From NCBI GenBank assembly GCA_910584645.1, contig CAJUAU010000002.1:1-64000 (forward strand): DNA of 64,000 nucleotides. The letters run 5' to 3'. Below the pieces are notes generated by a model that ran no database searches, was not told the DNA's origin, and saw only the letters and a list, made by a program, of their open reading frames with translations. This document shows positions 44,854 through 52,714 of the stretch, in pieces (position 1 is the stretch's first letter; each line of letters begins with the position of its first letter). The position numbers and the translations under genes were made by a program. This DNA is from an uncultured Eubacterium sp. (GTDB lineage: Bacteria; Bacillota; Clostridia; Lachnospirales; Lachnospiraceae).

Positions 44854-45528
44854 TCACTTTTTGCCAACAGGAGAAATAACAATTTTATCCGATGCACATT
44901 CCAGCTTACGTTTTACCACGTCTTCGATCTGAGCGATCTGCTGCTCTTTTAAACTTTCCGCGTTCACGATCACATCCACGCTGTCATCTACGATGGTCAC
45001 CACCACATCCTGAAATCCCTTCGCTGCCAGGAGATTCTCTGTAGCAGTCTCCTTCTCGTTGACAGCTGTCATCGCCACGATCTCGTTCATCGCCTTTTCT
45101 TTTTGTGCTTCCGAGGCGGTATTACTGTTTACCAGCTCTAAGAGTGTCTCTTTGTTCTTTGCCCGTGTCTGTTCCCTGGAAAGCTTTGCTGCCTCAAAAT
45201 AATCACCGGTAACAGTGTTGCTCACCAGCACGGCTTCTCCGGCATTTTCCTTAGAAGAAACTTCGTTATCTGATTTTTTCTCCTCCGCAGCCACATCTTC
45301 ATCAGAGATATCCGCCACGGTATCATCCTGGACTGCCGGTCCGGTCCCATTTTCCGCTGCCACGTTCTCTGCCGCATCCTTTCCTTCACCGCCTGCTGCC
45401 TGCTCTGACTGGTTCAGCACGCCCACAGCAAGATCTTCCTCATCTGTAAGACTTAAATATCCGGCAAGAGCAACCATGACAACCAGCGCCGTTATAATAA
45501 TCTGATTTTTTCTCAATAGTTTCTTCAC
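44854..45528 (-). CDS. spoIIIAH: stage III sporulation protein AH-like
   Basis: 224 residues; mother-cell protein with one N-terminal membrane helix (NQIIITALVVMVALAGYLSL) whose YscJ/FliF-like C-terminal domain (AKGFQDVVVTIVDDSVDVIVNAESLKEQQIAQIEDVVKRK) crosses the intermembrane space to bind SpoIIQ in Bacillus. A long acidic Ala/Glu-rich linker lies between. GTG start after GGAGG. The last ~10 codons form one copy of the 29-bp direct repeat, and the present end GKK may replace an original GKKE. Confidence 0.92.
   Translation of the reverse strand: MKKLLRKNQIIITALVVMVALAGYLSLTDEEDLAVGVLNQSEQAAGGEGKDAAENVAAENGTGPAVQDDTVADISDEDVAAEEKKSDNEVSSKENAGEAVLVSNTVTGDYFEAAKLSREQTRAKNKETLLELVNSNTASEAQKEKAMNEIVAMTAVNEKETATENLLAAKGFQDVVVTIVDDSVDVIVNAESLKEQQIAQIEDVVKRKLECASDKIVISPVGKK
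44858..44886. repeat. 29-bp direct repeat, right copy (3' end of spoIIIAH)
   Basis: Identical to 44341-44369, 517 bp away, and in coding frame with spoIIIAH. With the other copy it brackets the toxin/antisense unit and the operon terminator. Such exact identity between a coding 3' end and a promoter region is not expected by chance. Confidence 0.9.
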
Positions 45529-45540
45529 TACTTTGCCTCC

Positions 45541-46086
45541 TTACTTTTCCTTACTTTTCATTACTTTAATTTTATGACTCTCTACGGGAAATAATGCAGA
45601 AATCCCAGCTATAATTTCTCTCTGTACAGAAGGATTGTCGCCTCCTGCACAGACCACGAGAATTCCCTCGATCTCCGGCTCCAGCTCCTGAATGACATAA
45701 GGAGATGTTTTTTTATTTTCATCCTCTGTGAGAACCGACTCCTCCTCACTTTTATCCACATCCCTTTTATTGTCTTTCAGTGTCACCTTCTCTCTGGAAG
45801 CCCGGAGTGTGATCATGACGTCCACATCATCGATGCCCTCCGCCTGGCCCAGGATATCTTCCACCTGTTCCTCCATCCGCGCCTGGTAACTCAGCAGGTC
45901 ATTTCCCTGTCCCGTCTCCGTCCCAGCCGCAGTTTCCTTTTCCTCCCGCGGCACCTCTTTTTCTGACATTCCTCCCCAGGAAAGGAAGATCAGCAGAACC
46001 CCCGACAGGATCACAATAAGGATCTTGAATATACCTGCCTTCTGCACCAGCTCTCGCATCCGTTCTTTCCACTCATCTGGTCTCAC
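45541..46086 (-). CDS. spoIIIAG: stage III sporulation protein AG
   Basis: 181 residues; membrane helix near residues 18-36 (AGIFKILIVILSGVLLIFLSWG), then a ring-forming domain (MEEQVEDILGQAEGIDDVDVMITLRAS, ILVVCAGGDNPSVQREIIAGISALFPVESHKIKVMK). Forms the large ring of the feeding-tube channel in Bacillus. GTG start overlapping spoIIIAF by 14 nt. Confidence 0.94.
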   Translation of the reverse strand: MRPDEWKERMRELVQKAGIFKILIVILSGVLLIFLSWGGMSEKEVPREEKETAAGTETGQGNDLLSYQARMEEQVEDILGQAEGIDDVDVMITLRASREKVTLKDNKRDVDKSEEESVLTEDENKKTSPYVIQELEPEIEGILVVCAGGDNPSVQREIIAGISALFPVESHKIKVMKSKEK

Positions 46087-46399
46087 GGTATTCCTCCTCC
46101 CCTGTACCCGCCTGGGTCTCTTCCTTTAACAGCGCATCTCTCTCCTCCCCGATCATCCGGAGCTCCTCTTGCTGAAATCCATTTTCCAGTTCAAAAATAT
46201 GGCTGTCCAGACAATCATCTAGAAAATTTTCGCTGGTAAACCAGGCAAAGAGCGGCGTCATAACAAGAATGATGATCATCAGCCCCTCTACAAAACGAAA
46301 ATATCTGTGATAACTGGATCCGGAAAACAGATTGGTAATAATGGAAAATACAAGGACAAAAATTGCCACATGTTTTACTGTCACTAATATGGTATCCAT
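46073..46399 (-). CDS. spoIIIAF: stage III sporulation protein AF
   Basis: 108 residues, two membrane helices (HVAIFVLVFSIITNLF, LMIIILVMTPLFAWF) and a short soluble acidic tail, shorter than the ~200-residue Bacillus protein. Part of the mother-cell to forespore channel. AGGAG precedes the ATG. Confidence 0.88.
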   Translation of the reverse strand: MDTILVTVKHVAIFVLVFSIITNLFSGSSYHRYFRFVEGLMIIILVMTPLFAWFTSENFLDDCLDSHIFELENGFQQEELRMIGEERDALLKEETQAGTGEEEYRETR

Positions 46400-46411
46400 G
46401 CCTTTCTCCTT

Positions 46412-47587
46412 TCACTGAATGCGGTTGGTAGCCGCAATGATGATCGTCAGGGTGACCAGAAACATTACCGCTGTCATGCAGACGATATAAAGCAATAACC
46501 TTCCACTGTCAGCAGTACTCTGAAACACCGAGACGATCCTGCGGTCCGTCACAGGCTGGGCAAAAGCGGCAAGGCCGCGGTACACCACAGTAAATACCCC
46601 CAGTTTCAGAATTGGCGCGATACAGATCACACACACCGCGATCAGTCCTCCTACGCCAATGGCGCTTTTGATCAGTACCCCGGTGCCGATCACCGTATCC
46701 GTCACCCCGCCAAAGAGGTTCCCCACTCCCGGCAGGCTGCTGGCCGTCCGGAACACACTGCTTCTTTTTACCCCATCCAGTGCCGGCATGATCAGCCCCT
46801 GGATCCCCTGATGGCCGATCAGTATTGCCAGAAGTGTCTTCGTCCCGATCCTTACAAGCCCTCTTAATAAAGAAGCAAATTTGGTAAAGCGCCAGTCCGC
46901 CAGCGGGTTCATGATGCTGACCAGAAAATACACCTGAACCAGGGGAACAAACACCCGGATCAGCACATTTTCTGCCACGCCGATAGCAAGAAGGGCCGTC
47001 TGGTAAAATGCCATGGAGGCAGCGCTGCCGGAGCTCCAGGTGAGAGCTACAGAAAATGAGGGGATCAGTGCATTCATAAATTGGATGATATCAGCCAGTA
47101 CATCCCCTGCCACCTGGGTAACAGAAAAAAAGCCAGTGACCATTATGGTGACAACAAGAAAATATATGATCTGAAATCCGGTCTCTCCCATCTGCTTCTC
47201 ATACATGGTGGAAGAAAAATTAAGGAATACACCGGACAATATACCAAACAGGATCAGCCGTATAAAGGTTTTCCGGTTCGCTTCAAACTGATGAACAATA
47301 TAATTTCTCACATAACTTTCCATACCCGCCAGGGAGAGTTCTCCCTCGCCTGCCAGCACCTGATCCACGTATTCCCTTATGGAAAAATCCATCTCATCCT
47401 CCTTCATATCCTGAAGGATTTCTTCTACCTCCTGCAGAGGAATGCTGTCATAGATCCTGTTTCTGATATCTTCGGAAGATAACGCCGGATCACCAGGGGC
47501 TGCTTCCGCCTCCCGGCAGCCAGAATATAAGATCCCCATCCCAGCTGCCACAAGCAGACTCAGCCAAAAGCCTATTTTCCATTTCAT
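46412..47587 (-). CDS. spoIIIAE: stage III sporulation protein AE
   Basis: 391 residues, polytopic membrane protein with a cleavable-looking N-terminus (KIGFWLSLLVAAGMGILYSG) and a central membrane block (LPGVGNLFGGVTDTVIGTGVLIKSAIGVGGLIAV). Start overlaps the spoIIIAD stop. Transport component of the channel. Confidence 0.94.
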   Translation of the reverse strand: MKWKIGFWLSLLVAAGMGILYSGCREAEAAPGDPALSSEDIRNRIYDSIPLQEVEEILQDMKEDEMDFSIREYVDQVLAGEGELSLAGMESYVRNYIVHQFEANRKTFIRLILFGILSGVFLNFSSTMYEKQMGETGFQIIYFLVVTIMVTGFFSVTQVAGDVLADIIQFMNALIPSFSVALTWSSGSAASMAFYQTALLAIGVAENVLIRVFVPLVQVYFLVSIMNPLADWRFTKFASLLRGLVRIGTKTLLAILIGHQGIQGLIMPALDGVKRSSVFRTASSLPGVGNLFGGVTDTVIGTGVLIKSAIGVGGLIAVCVICIAPILKLGVFTVVYRGLAAFAQPVTDRRIVSVFQSTADSGRLLLYIVCMTAVMFLVTLTIIIAATNRIQ

Positions 47588-47967
47588 CAGGGCAGCACCT
47601 CCCCAATGGTCTCCAGCAGGGACTGCAGCACCGGGAGACTCACAACGATCATACTCATTTTCCCAAAAAAATCCACCTGCCCGGCAATGGCATTCTGTCC
47701 TGCATCCCGGCAGATCGCCGCCGTAAATTCGGACAGATAAGCGATACCGATCATTTTCAGTATTATTTTTATGTAGGTCTCATGAATGCCGATGTAATCC
47801 GCCAGGTTATGAAACATGTCCACCACATACTCAAACCGGCTGATCCCAAAGAAGAATATGATGATGCCTGATACAATGGTGATCCAGATCCCGATATCCC
47901 TTCTCATGCTGCCGACGATCACCGCCAGTATCATCCCGGCGATGCCAATAAGTGCAATCTTAACCAT
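47587..47967 (-). CDS. spoIIIAD: stage III sporulation protein AD
   Basis: 126 residues, four membrane segments (VKIALIGIAGMILAVIVGSM, FEYVVDMFHNLADYIGIHETYIKIILKMIGIAYLSEF). The ATG at 47967 with GGAG before it is preferred to the TTG four codons upstream. Confidence 0.93.
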   Translation of the reverse strand: MVKIALIGIAGMILAVIVGSMRRDIGIWITIVSGIIIFFFGISRFEYVVDMFHNLADYIGIHETYIKIILKMIGIAYLSEFTAAICRDAGQNAIAGQVDFFGKMSMIVVSLPVLQSLLETIGEVLP

Positions 47968-47979
47968 AATCTGCTCCAA

Positions 47980-48174
47980 TCATAATGCAAATAATCGTTC
48001 TATCGTTTCAAACAGTTCCGCGATATAGGGGATGACCCAGAATAATACCAGCACCAGTCCGGCAAGGCTTGTGAGAAATGCCTGTTCTTCCCTTCCCGTC
48101 TGCTTTAGTATCTGGTTCAGCATTGTAACAAGTATCCCCACCAGTGCTATTTTAAATATGATACTTATCTCCAC
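47980..48174 (-). CDS. spoIIIAC: stage III sporulation protein AC
   Basis: 64 residues with two helices (IFKIALVGILVTMLNQILKQTGREEQAFLTSLAGLVLVLFWVI), the standard family size. GTG start after AAAGGATTTGCT. Sits between spoIIIAB and AD as in all spoIIIA operons. Confidence 0.95.
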   Translation of the reverse strand: MEISIIFKIALVGILVTMLNQILKQTGREEQAFLTSLAGLVLVLFWVIPYIAELFETIERLFAL

Positions 48175-48204
48175 AGCAAATCCTTTCCGGAAAATCTTTT
48201 TTCC

Positions 48205-48723
48205 TTACACAAGTATAATAACCATCAGTACACCGCCTGCAACCCCGCACACATAATAGAGCCTGAGTTTATTTGTCTTCTCCTTCCGCCTCTTCTCGAT
48301 GATAAATTCCCACTTTTCAAGAAAATAATCGATTGCTTTCTCCTGTGTCCTGCAGTCTGTCCCCCCCAGCTGCCCACCCATTTCCAGAAACTCTTCTTCC
48401 GCTTCTTTTTCCAGAACCTCCCTGGTTATCTCCTTATGGTAACACGCTTTCCATACCTCTCTGACCATCCCGGCATTTTTCCCCGACAGCTCATCTGCTA
48501 CCCTGGTAAAAAAACGGCGGAATGGCCCCTTTACCCTGCCTGCCACCTCTTCCAGAAGCTCTGGCAGTGGAGTACTCATATAACGGATCTCCCCCTGTAT
48601 ATAGAGAAATGCTTTCTTTACCTCATGAAGATTGTTCAGCCGGTTCACATACATACAGGCCTGGTACATCCCCAGCGCCACCGATCCCAGAATAACAATG
48701 ACCATTCCTGCCAGTTTAAGCAT
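48205..48723 (-). CDS. spoIIIAB: stage III sporulation protein AB
   Basis: 172 residues; N-terminal helix MLKLAGMVIVILGSVALGMY, a helical soluble part (FLYIQGEIRYMSTPLPELLEEVAGRVKG, LGGTDCRTQEKAIDYFLEKW) and a C-terminal helix (YYVCGVAGGVLMVIILV). The start with GGGAGGG overlaps the spoIIIAA stop by 8 nt. Confidence 0.94.
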   Translation of the reverse strand: MLKLAGMVIVILGSVALGMYQACMYVNRLNNLHEVKKAFLYIQGEIRYMSTPLPELLEEVAGRVKGPFRRFFTRVADELSGKNAGMVREVWKACYHKEITREVLEKEAEEEFLEMGGQLGGTDCRTQEKAIDYFLEKWEFIIEKRRKEKTNKLRLYYVCGVAGGVLMVIILV

Positions 48724-49624
48724 ACAGACTCCCTCCCTGTCCATCGCAAACATCCAGAACCGTCCCCGGTCCTTTCGTATTTCCCAGTACAATACAGCGC
48801 TCAAACAACCCCTCCCGCAGCATATCTCCCAGCTCCGGCTTTTCCCATATATCCCGGAAATCCCTGCCGTGGACCGTAGCGATCAGTGCACAGCCGCAGT
48901 TCATAACATACCGGAGTGCCTGTACATCTTTTTTCCCTCCGATCTCGTCCACTACGATAACATCCGGCGCCAGCGACCGCACCGCCATCATCATTCCCAC
49001 AGACTTGGGACAGCCGTCCAGCACATCGGTGCGGCATCCCAGATCATTCTGGGGCATTCCCCGGAAGCACCCCCCGATCTCGCTGCGCTCGTCCACCACC
49101 GTTACATTTTTTCCTTCTGGCTCATGGCTCTGCCCGGACACCCGCCGCACGATATCCCGGAGAAGGGTTGTCTTTCCGCAGCCCGGCGGAGAGATAATGA
49201 GCGTGTGGTAAACCCTGTCGCCCTTCCTGATATACCCCAGAACCGGATCCGCACATCCACGGACCTGATGGGAAAGACGCACATTAATAAAGGAAATATT
49301 CCGGATATTTTTCACATTTCCCTGTTCCATGACCACCTGTCCTGCCACGCCCACCCGGTGTCCTCCAGGGACTGTAATAAATCCCTGGGATATCTCCTCC
49401 TCAAAGGCATAAAGGGAGTATCCGCTTATGTATTCCAGCATTTCCCTGATATCCGACCTGTCCACCTTTTCCCTGCACAAAATCCGCTTTTTCTCCTCCC
49501 GCAGCTCCACTGGCTGGCCGATGCGCAGCCGGATCTCCTGCAGCCTGTCCAGACAGATCTCTGCCTGCTCAAAATATGACCGAAAACGTTTGGGCAGAAT
49601 CTGTATGATCTCTGAATCCACCAT
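48716..49624 (-). CDS. spoIIIAA: stage III sporulation protein AA (ATPase)
   Basis: 302 residues; secretion-type ATPase that powers the channel linking mother cell and forespore. Walker A SPPGCGKTTLLRDIVRR, Walker B VIVVDEIGGKKDVQAL, plus VVDERSEIGGCFRG. The ATG with GGAGG at 7 nt is chosen. In Bacillus the operon is sigma-E dependent; a possible sigma-E-like pair (TCATATT and CATATAAA) lies at 49676-49707 but the 17-nt spacing is long. Confidence 0.96.
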   Translation of the reverse strand: MVDSEIIQILPKRFRSYFEQAEICLDRLQEIRLRIGQPVELREEKKRILCREKVDRSDIREMLEYISGYSLYAFEEEISQGFITVPGGHRVGVAGQVVMEQGNVKNIRNISFINVRLSHQVRGCADPVLGYIRKGDRVYHTLIISPPGCGKTTLLRDIVRRVSGQSHEPEGKNVTVVDERSEIGGCFRGMPQNDLGCRTDVLDGCPKSVGMMMAVRSLAPDVIVVDEIGGKKDVQALRYVMNCGCALIATVHGRDFRDIWEKPELGDMLREGLFERCIVLGNTKGPGTVLDVCDGQGGSLYA

Positions 49625-49792
49625 CACCATACCTCCCTTGACAGCCTGTTTCTTCTATTTTATGTGCGGGATTTTTTTATATGCTTGAAAGGACAAAAAA
49701 AATATGATACTGTATTAAAAGAGAATTCACTGTCATGCCCTGCGACAGAACGGCGGAAAAAAAGAATTGATCACAGAAAGGATGTACATACA

Positions 49793-50557
49793 ATGGATTA
49801 CGGATTGATCGGACAGCCCCTGGGACACAGCCTGTCCAAACCTATTCACGAGAGTCTTGCAGACTATACCTACGACCTGCACCCACTGACCAAAGAGGAA
49901 TTTGCCTCTTTTATGGAAGAAAAACCCTTCCGGGCAATCAATGTCACCATCCCATATAAGAGGGATGTCATTCCCTATCTGGATTCCATGGATGACAATG
50001 CGAAAGCCATCGGTGCAGTAAATACCATCGTAAATACCGACGGAAAGCTTCGGGGTTATAATACGGATTTTTCTGGTTTTGATTATATGGTAAACCGACA
50101 CGGCGTAGAGCTGAAAGATAAAAAAGTAGTGGTCCTCGGCAATGGCGGCGCCGCCCAGGCGATCAAAGCGGTGGTCCACAAGCACCAGGCAGCGGAAATG
50201 ATCGTGGTAGACGTCCTGGAGGACGGCGAGTCTATCTCTTATGACGAATTATTTGCCAGCCACACCGATGCCCAGGTGATCATAAACACCAGTCCCATCG
50301 GCATGTATCCAAAAGTAGATGCCAGCCCCGTGGACCTGGCTCAGTTCCCAGACTGCCAGGCAGTAATGGATGTGGTCTACAATCCCCTCGTCACGAAACT
50401 GACGGCCCAGGCGAGAGAACTGGGTATGATCGGCGTCACCGGACTGGAGATGCTGGTGGCCCAGGCAAAATACGCGGTGGAAATATTCCTGAATACCAAG
50501 ATTGACGACAGCAGGATCCAGGAAATCTACGAGGAAGTGAAAAAGGAGTTTTTGTGA
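49793..50557 (+). CDS. aroE: shikimate dehydrogenase
   Basis: NADPH-dependent reduction of 3-dehydroshikimate in aromatic amino acid synthesis. 254 residues: substrate motif GQPLGHSLSKPIHESL, catalytic Lys in NVTIPYKRDVIPYLD, GAVNTIVNTDGKLRGYNTDFSGF, Rossmann loop VVVLGNGGAAQAIKA and NTSPIGMYPK. The upstream reach of the frame (from 49664) lacks family similarity. Divergent from spoIIIAA. Some homologues prefer quinate, which cannot be excluded. Confidence 0.92.
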   Translation: MDYGLIGQPLGHSLSKPIHESLADYTYDLHPLTKEEFASFMEEKPFRAINVTIPYKRDVIPYLDSMDDNAKAIGAVNTIVNTDGKLRGYNTDFSGFDYMVNRHGVELKDKKVVVLGNGGAAQAIKAVVHKHQAAEMIVVDVLEDGESISYDELFASHTDAQVIINTSPIGMYPKVDASPVDLAQFPDCQAVMDVVYNPLVTKLTAQARELGMIGVTGLEMLVAQAKYAVEIFLNTKIDDSRIQEIYEEVKKEFL

Positions 50558-51086
50558 TAACGTTGCTGAAAGCAGAGAAAAATGGAATGTTTTGCTTATG
50601 GGTATCACAGGAAATAATCTCACCATGGAAAAACTAGGATTTTTAAGAAGTTCTAAATTAATATTTTTCTTTTTACAGCTGGCAGAGCGGTAATGAAAAT
50701 AAACCTGTGGTTTTAGTAATAAATAGCTCCTTTTTGATAAGAATCAGTATATCATATTCTTATCGAAAAGGAGTCCTTTTATGGCAGCAACAAAAGAACA
50801 GATTCTGCTATCGGTATTTATATATTTCTATTTACATTTAACACATTCATTAAAGCCTCTTGCAATACCCTTAAAACATTAATCCCAGCATGTTCAGCTT
50901 CATAATTGAAGCTGCTAGGACTTCTTCCAAAATGTTTTTAGGTTCACCGTCTAGTTGTTTCTATTGTTTCCTTGTTAATGCCATATGTATTATTTCTCCT
51001 TTAAAAAAATCTAAAATAATTTTTCTTTATAGTGTATTTTTATGTTAATATGTTATAATTATTAAATAATTTTAGGAGGAAATGTT
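50558..51086. other. A+T-rich gene-poor stretch with debris
   Basis: No intact gene. It holds an 18-base-arm hairpin (50727-50744 with 50756-50773, one mismatch), a 33-codon orphan frame starting MAATKEQILLSVF at 50781, a degraded minus-strand frame (50818-50984) and an extended -10 box TGTTATAAT (51051-51059) probably serving the gene at 51087. Looks like remnants of accessory DNA. Confidence 0.5.
50818..50984 (-). pseudogene. degraded small ORF of unknown family
   Basis: AGGAGAAATAATACAT precedes an ATG at 50984. The reading is MALTRKQ, an in-frame TAG, then KQLDGEPKNILEEVLAAS; after one frameshift it continues as EAEHAGINVLRVLQEALMN and ends at 50818. A once-coding gene of about 55 codons is suggested, but the family is not recognised. 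Confidence 0.35.
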
Positions 51087-51533
51087 ATGAATCAAAATCA
51101 AACTAACTTAAATAATGATCAAATCATTTCGCTTTTATCAATTTACGAAAGTGAGTGGGAACATCGTAACAATTTACTTTGGTCTCAAGTATTTAGATTT
51201 TTCTATTTTTCAATTCTTATTATGATTTTACCTAATATAACAGATTATCTATCAATTTCTTTACCAAATATTCAACCAAAGCTATTTCCTATTGTTGGTA
51301 TTTTAAGTGCAACCCTATCATTACTCTTCTCGCTCAGTTATAGCAAAAGATTAGAAGCTAGTTCTGAAACATATAAAAAAGTAAATAATCTTCTTCCTTG
51401 TAAATACCAACGAGTTAAACTTGCCAACATTAAATATGGAAAGTATTTCACGAAACGTCACACAACCATAATTCCTTTTATTATTTACGCAATATCCTTT
51501 ATTATTGGGTTTGTTCTATTTTTTGCCGAATAG
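51087..51533 (+). CDS. uncharacterised small membrane protein, possibly horizontally acquired
   Basis: 148 residues with about three membrane segments: FFYFSILIMILPNI, LFPIVGILSATLSLLFSLSY and TIIPFIIYAISFIIGFVLFFA. The N-terminal YESEWEHRNNLLWSQVFRF and the post-helix SKRLEASSETYKKVNNLLP resemble, loosely, octameric RipA-like or SLATT-type membrane proteins, some of which are linked to conflict systems; this is a weak impression only. TTAGGAGG precedes the ATG. Codon use is strongly A+T-rich compared with aroE, pointing to transfer. No partner gene is next to it. Confidence 0.6.
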   Translation: MNQNQTNLNNDQIISLLSIYESEWEHRNNLLWSQVFRFFYFSILIMILPNITDYLSISLPNIQPKLFPIVGILSATLSLLFSLSYSKRLEASSETYKKVNNLLPCKYQRVKLANIKYGKYFTKRHTTIIPFIIYAISFIIGFVLFFAE

Positions 51534-51687
51534 TCATTTGAGGTTCTGAATCTTTTGAATATACCCTGATAGGGGAAAATATCGCCGCCGTTTACCAGAT
51601 TATTATGCTGAACATACCCATTCTCCTGTTTCACATATCATTTCCTGAAAACTCCTCCCTTGAATTCATTCGCATCGTCGAACTCCT

Positions 51688-52545
51688 TCACCTCCACAAC
51701 CTCCCATAGAAAAATTGCTCCTGAAACGAAATATCCCCTAATATTTTTTCATCCGTAATATCGCTATCCTCTCCATCCAAAGACACGATCCATTTGTCCT
51801 CCACGTCATCAAAGCGATGCCAGACAGCTATAACCCTGCCCTCAAAGTTCTTCAGCGGCTCATCCGTTCCTAATATATACACATCCTGTTCTTCTCCATC
51901 ATCGGAAAATATTCCATCTACATAACCATAATTAATGGGATAAACTATGTCTGGATGCCGGGGGTGGGCGGTTCCCAATGGCCTGTCCACTGTCCCCTTT
52001 ACCCTTCTTCCGATAATATGGCTGTAATCCAGCTCTTCCTCTTCCATGGCACAGAAAAAATAATCCAGCGTCTGAACCAGTTTTTTCTCATCGTATAACT
52101 TCCTGATCTCAGAGACCGTCATCCACCGGCAGTCTGCCACCTCCTCCGTGGTGGCACATTCCAGATGTAAATCACCGTCATACTCAAAGAGCCAGACATC
52201 CATAATATCGTCCTTACACTCATATTTCAGGTCTCTGCCACGTATTTTAGTAAAAAGAAGTCTGCCCGCCTGCTCCTCCAGATCCAGTCCAACTTCCTCT
52301 TTTACTTCCCGGACCGCGCCCTCCAGACTGGTTTCTCCCTTTATAACAGAACCCCCGACGCACTCCCACATCAGCGGATATGTCGGGCGGTCTGCTGCGC
52401 GCTGGGAGATAAGATACTCTCCTTTGCAGTTGCGTATCCAGACATGTACCACCAGATGATAGAAACCTTCTGGGATCTTTTCTCCCCTGATGTGTTCCTT
52501 TCCAGTTTTTTCCCTGTACTTCGTGTATAAATCCCATTTTTCCAT
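51688..52545 (-). CDS. Nudix hydrolase fused to inorganic-pyrophosphatase-like domain
   Basis: 285 residues. Residues ~1-170 are a Nudix domain: box GGSVIKGETSLEGAVREVKEEVG with the acidic metal ligands, preceded by YLISQRAADRPTYPLMWE as in isopentenyl-diphosphate isomerase-like Nudix proteins. Residues ~175-285 match a small Firmicutes family annotated inorganic pyrophosphatase: GTVDRPLGTAHPRHPDIVYPINYGYVDG, EEQDVYILGTDEP, RVIAVWHRFDDVEDKWIVSLDG. The two usually occur as separate proteins. Fusion suggests cleavage of an NDP-X substrate and of the released pyrophosphate, but no substrate can be named. AGGAGAAATCGTT precedes the chosen ATG. Confidence 0.8.
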   Translation of the reverse strand: MEKWDLYTKYREKTGKEHIRGEKIPEGFYHLVVHVWIRNCKGEYLISQRAADRPTYPLMWECVGGSVIKGETSLEGAVREVKEEVGLDLEEQAGRLLFTKIRGRDLKYECKDDIMDVWLFEYDGDLHLECATTEEVADCRWMTVSEIRKLYDEKKLVQTLDYFFCAMEEEELDYSHIIGRRVKGTVDRPLGTAHPRHPDIVYPINYGYVDGIFSDDGEEQDVYILGTDEPLKNFEGRVIAVWHRFDDVEDKWIVSLDGEDSDITDEKILGDISFQEQFFYGRLWR

Positions 52546-52652
52546 AACGATTTCTCCTGTCTCGATACACTTATTCAAGTGAATGATAGTAACAGTATAC
52601 CATGCTGTCCCATATAATTCCACACTCTAAAGCATATCATTTATATTTATCT

Positions 52653-52684
52653 AAAAAGGCGGAGCCCGCTGCTCCGCCTTTCCA
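52653..52684 (-). terminator. terminator of the GH2 gene
   Basis: AAGGCGGAGC / GCTCCGCCTT perfect 10-base arms (52656-52665, 52671-52680), loop CCGCT; minus-strand TTTTTAG follows. Strong intrinsic terminator. Confidence 0.88.
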
Positions 52685-52714
52685 AAAACACTACTACTCT
52701 CCACCCCGGGACGA

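Noticed and set aside
49676..49707. Possible sigma-E promoter before spoIIIAA
   Set aside because: Boxes resemble the consensus but the 17-nt spacing is longer than usual, so it is mentioned only in the gene note.
50781..50882. 33-codon frame MAATKEQILLSVF following a hairpin
   Set aside because: No good ribosome site and no recognisable family; probably debris.
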